DNA of 7,029 bases from Holophagaceae bacterium UBA692 (GTDB lineage: Bacteria; Acidobacteriota; Holophagae; Holophagales; Holophagaceae), in NCBI GenBank assembly GCA_002297665.1, contig DBMS01000319.1, forward strand, positions 1 to 7,029. The letters run 5' to 3'. A program made the position numbers and the translations under genes. Within the stretch, counting starts at the first letter, position 1; every line of letters begins with the position of its first letter. This document shows positions 5,913 to 7,029 of this stretch, one piece after another. The notes beneath the pieces were generated by a model that was not told the DNA's origin, did no database searches, and saw only the letters and a list, made by a program, of their open reading frames with translations.

Positions 5913-7029
5913 ACTGTTTGAGCCAGGCGAGCATTTCGGCGGGTTTCTGGTAGCCCAGGATGCGGCGGACTTCGCGGCCCTCGCCGTCCAGCAGGACGAC
6001 GGTGGGGAAGCTCCGGATCTGGAGGGTCTTGGCCAGGTCGGGGCGGTCCTTGTCGGCGTCGATCTTCACGGGCACGGCGTGGTCCTTGATCCAGGCGGTC
6101 ACCTGGGGATCGGGCCAGGTCTTCTCGTCCAGTTCCTTGCACTGGGCGCACCACACGGCGAAGGTGTCCAGGAGCACCAGCTTCTTCTCGGCCTTGGCCC
6201 GGGCCACGGCCTTCTCGTAGTCGGAGCCCCACAGTTCCGGGGCCTTTTCCGCGGCAACCGCGCCGCCCGCGGGAAGGAGCTTGACGTCCAGGCCCGTCTC
6301 CACGGCCCGCAGGCCGAGGAGGGCGGCCAGCGCCACCAGCGCCACGGCGAAGCCCTTGCGCAGCTGGCCCGTGAGGCCATCGGCTTGTTCGAAGGCGCCG
6401 AAGACGGCCGCGCCGGCCAGGGCGGTGACGAACCACATGCCGTAGTTGGCCCACTCGGGCACCACCAGCCTCACGTTCCAGGCCGCGAAGCCCAGCACCA
6501 CGAGGCCCATGACGTACTTGAAGCGCGTGAGCCAGTCGCCCGACCGCGGCAGCCCGGCCGAGAACGTGCCCACCACCAGGAACAGCACGCCCATGCCCAG
6601 GGCGAAGGTGAACAGCTGGATGCCGCCGCGCACGGCGTCGCCCTGCTGGGCGATGCCCACCAGCACGGTGCCGATGATGGGCCCCACGCAGGGGGCCGCC
6701 AGGGGCCCCAGCACCAGGCCCATGATGAAGGCGCCCAGGTAGCCCTTGCGGGGCCCGTTGCCCTGGAGCCGGCTCTGCAGCCCCTGGGGAAGCGCGATCT
6801 CGAAGGCCCCGAAAAGCGACAGGGAGAAGAGGGCGAAGAGGACGGAAACGGGGATGAGGAAGGCCGGCTTCTGGGCGAAGGCCCCGAATGTGGCGCCGCT
6901 GCGGGCGGCCACGACGCCCAGCACCGTGTAGGTCACGGCCATGCCCAGCACGAGGACCAGGGAGAGGGAGAAACCCTTGAGCTTGCCGCCGCCTTTCGCC
7001 CCGATGATGGCCATGGTGATGGGGATCAT
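5911..7029 (-). CDS. dsbD: DsbD-type transmembrane thiol-disulfide transporter, 5' end outside the window
   Basis: The 372 visible residues form a polytopic membrane part (about seven hydrophobic segments, roughly residues 19-41, 54-78, 98-127, 134-158, 168-188, 195-212 and 223-243) followed by a thioredoxin-like domain (about 265-372). The latter has WCAQC at 293-297 and the cis-proline in SFPTVVLL at 342, as in DsbD gamma domains. Cys114 in PLAAPCVGPIIG is one of the two membrane Cys residues of the DsbD/CcdA core. The other normally lies in a PC-V-L/F-P motif immediately before MIPIT. The Met at 7029 is thus probably internal, following the off-window Pro, and the true start lies beyond the edge. 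DsbD takes electrons from cytosolic thioredoxin and passes them across the inner membrane to keep periplasmic proteins reduced. Whether an N-terminal alpha domain exists cannot be seen. It is the most upstream gene seen in the redox cluster. Confidence 0.9.
   Translation of the reverse strand: MIPITMAIIGAKGGGKLKGFSLSLVLVLGMAVTYTVLGVVAARSGATFGAFAQKPAFLIPVSVLFALFSLSLFGAFEIALPQGLQSRLQGNGPRKGYLGAFIMGLVLGPLAAPCVGPIIGTVLVGIAQQGDAVRGGIQLFTFALGMGVLFLVVGTFSAGLPRSGDWLTRFKYVMGLVVLGFAAWNVRLVVPEWANYGMWFVTALAGAAVFGAFEQADGLTGQLRKGFAVALVALAALLGLRAVETGLDVKLLPAGGAVAAEKAPELWGSDYEKAVARAKAEKKLVLLDTFAVWCAQCKELDEKTWPDPQVTAWIKDHAVPVKIDADKDRPDLAKTLQIRSFPTVVLLDGEGREVRRILGYQKPAEMLAWLKQ

Noticed and set aside
5151..5921. 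Plus-strand open frame of about 256 codons opposite trxB
   Set aside because: It lies fully antisense to a textbook TrxB with all motifs. The translation is low-complexity, rich in Gly, Ala, His and Val, with no family signature.
1..7029. Signs of a defence island, prophage, transposon or CRISPR array
   Set aside because: No recombinase, toxin-antitoxin pair, nuclease, direct-repeat array or tRNA was seen on either strand. Apart from the left junction, the gene content is ordinary metabolism and envelope functions.

Overview
This is a GC-rich window with tightly packed genes and strong G/C preference at third codon positions. It comes from a Gram-negative (two-membrane) bacterium: it carries a TolC/NodT-type efflux channel, a DUF481 outer-membrane protein, a Blc-type lipocalin lipoprotein and a DsbD-type transmembrane thiol transporter. 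The style of the DUF481 protein and the gene content would fit an Acidobacteriota member of the Holophagae/Geothrix kind. That is an impression from reading the proteins, not a placement.

Layout, left to right. (a) 1-~167, minus strand: an internal fragment of a DUF815-family AAA+ ATPase. (b) ~168-1145, plus strand: a NodT-family outer-membrane efflux protein that has lost its first third. These two fragments abut head to head at a 10-base perfect palindrome, so the left end is either a real rearrangement breakpoint or an assembly/amplification chimera. (c) 1211-1969, plus: an intact classical short-chain dehydrogenase/reductase. (d) 1980-2510, minus: a Blc-type lipocalin lipoprotein, convergent with (c). 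(e) 2670-3518, plus: a DUF481 (YdiY-like) outer-membrane beta-barrel protein, divergent from (d). (f) 7029-3555, minus: a four-gene cluster reading dsbD-like (5' end outside the window), thioredoxin reductase, thioredoxin, PLP-dependent cysteine-synthase-like enzyme.

The minus-strand cluster is the most coherent unit. The successive gaps are 10 bases, an 8-base overlap and 38 bases, with no visible promoter or terminator between genes, so it is probably one operon transcribed from beyond the right edge. It encodes an unbroken electron path: NADPH to TrxB, TrxB to thioredoxin, thioredoxin to the DsbD membrane domain, then to the periplasmic thioredoxin-like domain of DsbD. A fold-type-II PLP enzyme probably making or handling cysteine closes the operon. 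The parts are known; having them in one transcription unit is the notable point.

No intergenic stretch exceeds 160 bases. I found no tRNA, rRNA, CRISPR array, insertion sequence or attachment site, and no convincing evidence of a wholly new system. The most valuable item to re-examine is the junction near position 165-176.
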